DNA of 9,157 nt. Source: Actinomycetes bacterium (GTDB lineage: Bacteria > Actinomycetota > Acidimicrobiia > Acidimicrobiales > RAAP-2). A program made the position numbers and the translations under genes. Below are positions 7,725-9,157 of the stretch, piece by piece. Where the stretch lies: contig JANXTQ010000124.1 in assembly GCA_025352305.1 (NCBI GenBank), positions 1 to 9,157 on the forward strand, written 5' to 3'. Position 1 is the first letter of the stretch; every line of letters starts with the position of its first letter. Under the pieces are notes generated by a model, which was not told the origin of the DNA, made no database searches, and was given only the letters and a program-made list of their open reading frames with translations.

Positions 7725-8525
7725 TTACTCAGAGCCCTTCGCCAGCCACCGAAAGGTTCGCGCGCAGAGCACCGAAGCAATCACGCACCACGCCAACAAC
7801 ACCAGTGCGGTGCGCGGCAACTCAAAACTGTGCGCCGACTCGGCGGAGGCGAAACTGGCCGGCAAAAAAACCCCTCGCATGCCTTGAGCGAGCCACTTCA
7901 GAGGAAACAGCGCCGCGACGTGCTGCATCCAACTCGGCAGTTGGGTAAAAACGAAGTACACCCCAGAGGTGAACTGGAAAAACAGCACCAACGGAGCCGC
8001 GAGGGCCGAAGCCGATCGGCCATCTTTGGCGAGAGAACTAAATGCCACGCCCAACAATGAACTCGTGAGCAGTCCGAGCGCACTTATCCATAGCAAGGTG
8101 AGCCATTGGAAGATGCCCGGTGGAAGTGAGATCTTGTAGACGAGATGGCCGAGCCCCAAGAGAAAGATCACTTGGAACACGTAAATAAAGCTGGACACCG
8201 CGAGTTTGCCCACGAAGTAAACGCTCGGCGGCATCGGTGATCCGCGCAGGCGCTTTAACGTGCCATTGGCTCGCTCTTCGGGCACGGCAATCGCCAACTG
8301 TTGAAAGGCGCTGTAGAGCAGCCCCGACGCCAGTAACCCCGCCACGATGTACTGAGAAATCAGGACGTGAGTGTGCTCAATGTATTTCGTTCCGAGCAGT
8401 GAGCCAAAAATTACCATCAAAAAAATCGGTAGGAACATCGAGAACATGACCGTGCGCTTGTCGCGCAGAGTAGTTCGAATCTCAAAACGACTCCGGTCGA
8501 CGTACAACGCGAGTAGATGTGTCAC
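7725..8525 (-). CDS. ABC-2 type transporter permease (DrrB-like)
   Basis: This is the membrane subunit of an ABC exporter, 266 aa from GTG at 8525-8523. About six hydrophobic segments are visible: near 26-45, 56-80, 104-126, 140-164, 174-194 and 238-256. Between the second and third lies EERANGTLKRLRGSP (83-97), the cytoplasmic segment typical of ABC-2 permeases, which contacts the ATPase. The N-terminus before the first helix is short and basic. The GTG is chosen because it overlaps the TGA of the upstream ATPase gene as GTGA on the minus strand; the frame remains open to 8690, but that stretch lies inside the ATPase gene and reads as low-complexity Arg-rich sequence. No good Shine-Dalgarno is present, so translational coupling is likely. 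Family members export drugs, lipids, glycans or ions; nothing here reveals the cargo. The stop TAA directly faces the hss stop. Confidence 0.9.
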   Translation of the reverse strand: MTHLLALYVDRSRFEIRTTLRDKRTVMFSMFLPIFLMVIFGSLLGTKYIEHTHVLISQYIVAGLLASGLLYSAFQQLAIAVPEERANGTLKRLRGSPMPPSVYFVGKLAVSSFIYVFQVIFLLGLGHLVYKISLPPGIFQWLTLLWISALGLLTSSLLGVAFSSLAKDGRSASALAAPLVLFFQFTSGVYFVFTQLPSWMQHVAALFPLKWLAQGMRGVFLPASFASAESAHSFELPRTALVLLAWCVIASVLCARTFRWLAKGSE

Positions 8526-9157
8526 GGCTGGACCGACGCGTCGCCAATGAGCGCTAGGTAGGCCTCTTCGAGCGAGGTTCGAATGACTTCGAGCCCCGCG
8601 ATTTCGCCACCGAGACGAGTTGCCAGCTGAGTGACGAAGGCCGTTGGGTGCTCGGTCGCCTCTTCGCGCAGCTCTCCGGCCTCGCGCCAACGCACCCGAA
8701 CGTGATCTTGGGAGCGCACACCCAAATCTGCCGGCGTCGTGTCGGCGATCTTCTTGCCCCGAGCAATCACTACAACTCGGTTCGCGAGCGCGTCGGCCTC
8801 TTCGAGGTAGTGCGTCGTGAGCAGGATGGTGACGCCTTCATTCTTTAGTTGTTCAATCAGGAGCCAAAACTGTCGCCGAGCTTCGGGGTCAAAGCCCGTA
8901 GTGGGTTCATCGAGAAAGAGAATCTCGGGACGACCAATCACGCCGAGGGCAACGTCGAGACGACGTCGCTGGCCTCCCGACAAGGTCGCGACGCGCGCGT
9001 GCGCTTTATCAGTGAGGCCCACGAGATCAATCGTGTCCGTCACGCTTCGCGGGTGTGGGTAAAACTTTGAGAAGTGCGCGAGTGATTCTCGAACTGTGGC
9101 GTCGCCGAGATCTGAGGCACTCTGAGCAACGATGCCGAGACGTTGGCGCCACGCCCG
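8522..9157 (-). CDS. ABC transporter ATP-binding protein (DrrA/CcmA-like), 5' end outside window
   Basis: The frame is open from the window edge (9157) to TGA 8524-8522, giving 211 residues. Walker A lies beyond the edge. Visible in order: Q-loop LGIVAQ (fragment residues 7-12), signature LSGGQ (59-63), Walker B ILFLDEP (79-85), D-loop GFDP (88-91) and H-loop TTHYLEEAD (114-122). The tail holds a small strand-rich domain and SLEEAYLALIG near the end, the pattern of DrrA-type ATPases that pair with ABC-2 permeases. The start-like codon at 9043 is internal, because the Q-loop is encoded upstream of it in the same frame. The protein would sit on the cytoplasmic face and hydrolyse ATP to drive the permease encoded just downstream, which its stop codon overlaps by four bases. 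All catalytic residues within the window look intact. The cargo is unknown. Confidence 0.94.
   Translation of the reverse strand, partial: RAWRQRLGIVAQSASDLGDATVRESLAHFSKFYPHPRSVTDTIDLVGLTDKAHARVATLSGGQRRRLDVALGVIGRPEILFLDEPTTGFDPEARRQFWLLIEQLKNEGVTILLTTHYLEEADALANRVVVIARGKKIADTTPADLGVRSQDHVRVRWREAGELREEATEHPTAFVTQLATRLGGEIAGLEVIRTSLEEAYLALIGDASVQP

Noticed and set aside
8526..8690. N-terminal extension of the permease to 8690
   Set aside because: The extra residues are Arg-rich, non-family-like and lie entirely within the ATPase gene. The GTGA overlap at 8522-8525 gives the better start.

Overview
The window carries two groups of genes that converge head-on. The plus strand (1-7724) holds the 3' part of recC, complete recB and recD, and a homospermidine synthase gene (hss). 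The minus strand (9157-7725) holds a two-gene ABC-2 type exporter, ATPase then permease, whose ATPase runs off the right edge. Nearly every base is coding. The only real plus-strand gap is 43 bases between recD and hss, so no gene-free stretch exceeds 300 bases.

The DNA is moderately GC-rich, with GTG and TTG starts and uninterrupted recC-recB-recD order. Protein lengths are close to those of mycobacterial-type RecBCD. This fits an actinobacterium, possibly an Acidimicrobiia-like or other environmental lineage, but no rRNA or marker gene is present and the assignment is tentative.

Region by region: 1-1245 is the C-terminal third of RecC. Bases 1242-4439 are RecB, with all SF1A helicase motifs and an intact RecB-family nuclease active site. 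Bases 4436-6226 are RecD, an SF1B 5'-3' helicase. The three genes are joined by 4-base stop/start overlaps (GTGA, ATGA), consistent with coupled translation of one heterotrimer for double-strand-break resection, recombination repair and degradation of foreign linear DNA. Bases 6270-7724 are hss, with a TTG start and a strong Shine-Dalgarno, probably read from the same transcript. It would make homospermidine, a polyamine.

On the minus strand the ATPase stop and permease start overlap (GTGA). The pair resembles DrrAB-type exporters of unknown cargo. The hss stop codon and the permease stop codon abut with no base between them, and no hairpin plus T-run terminator is visible there.

I found no CRISPR array, mobile element, tRNA, rRNA or clearly new system. 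The points most worth checking are the presence and placement of hss, the zero-gap convergent junction, and the unknown Chi sequence of this RecBCD.
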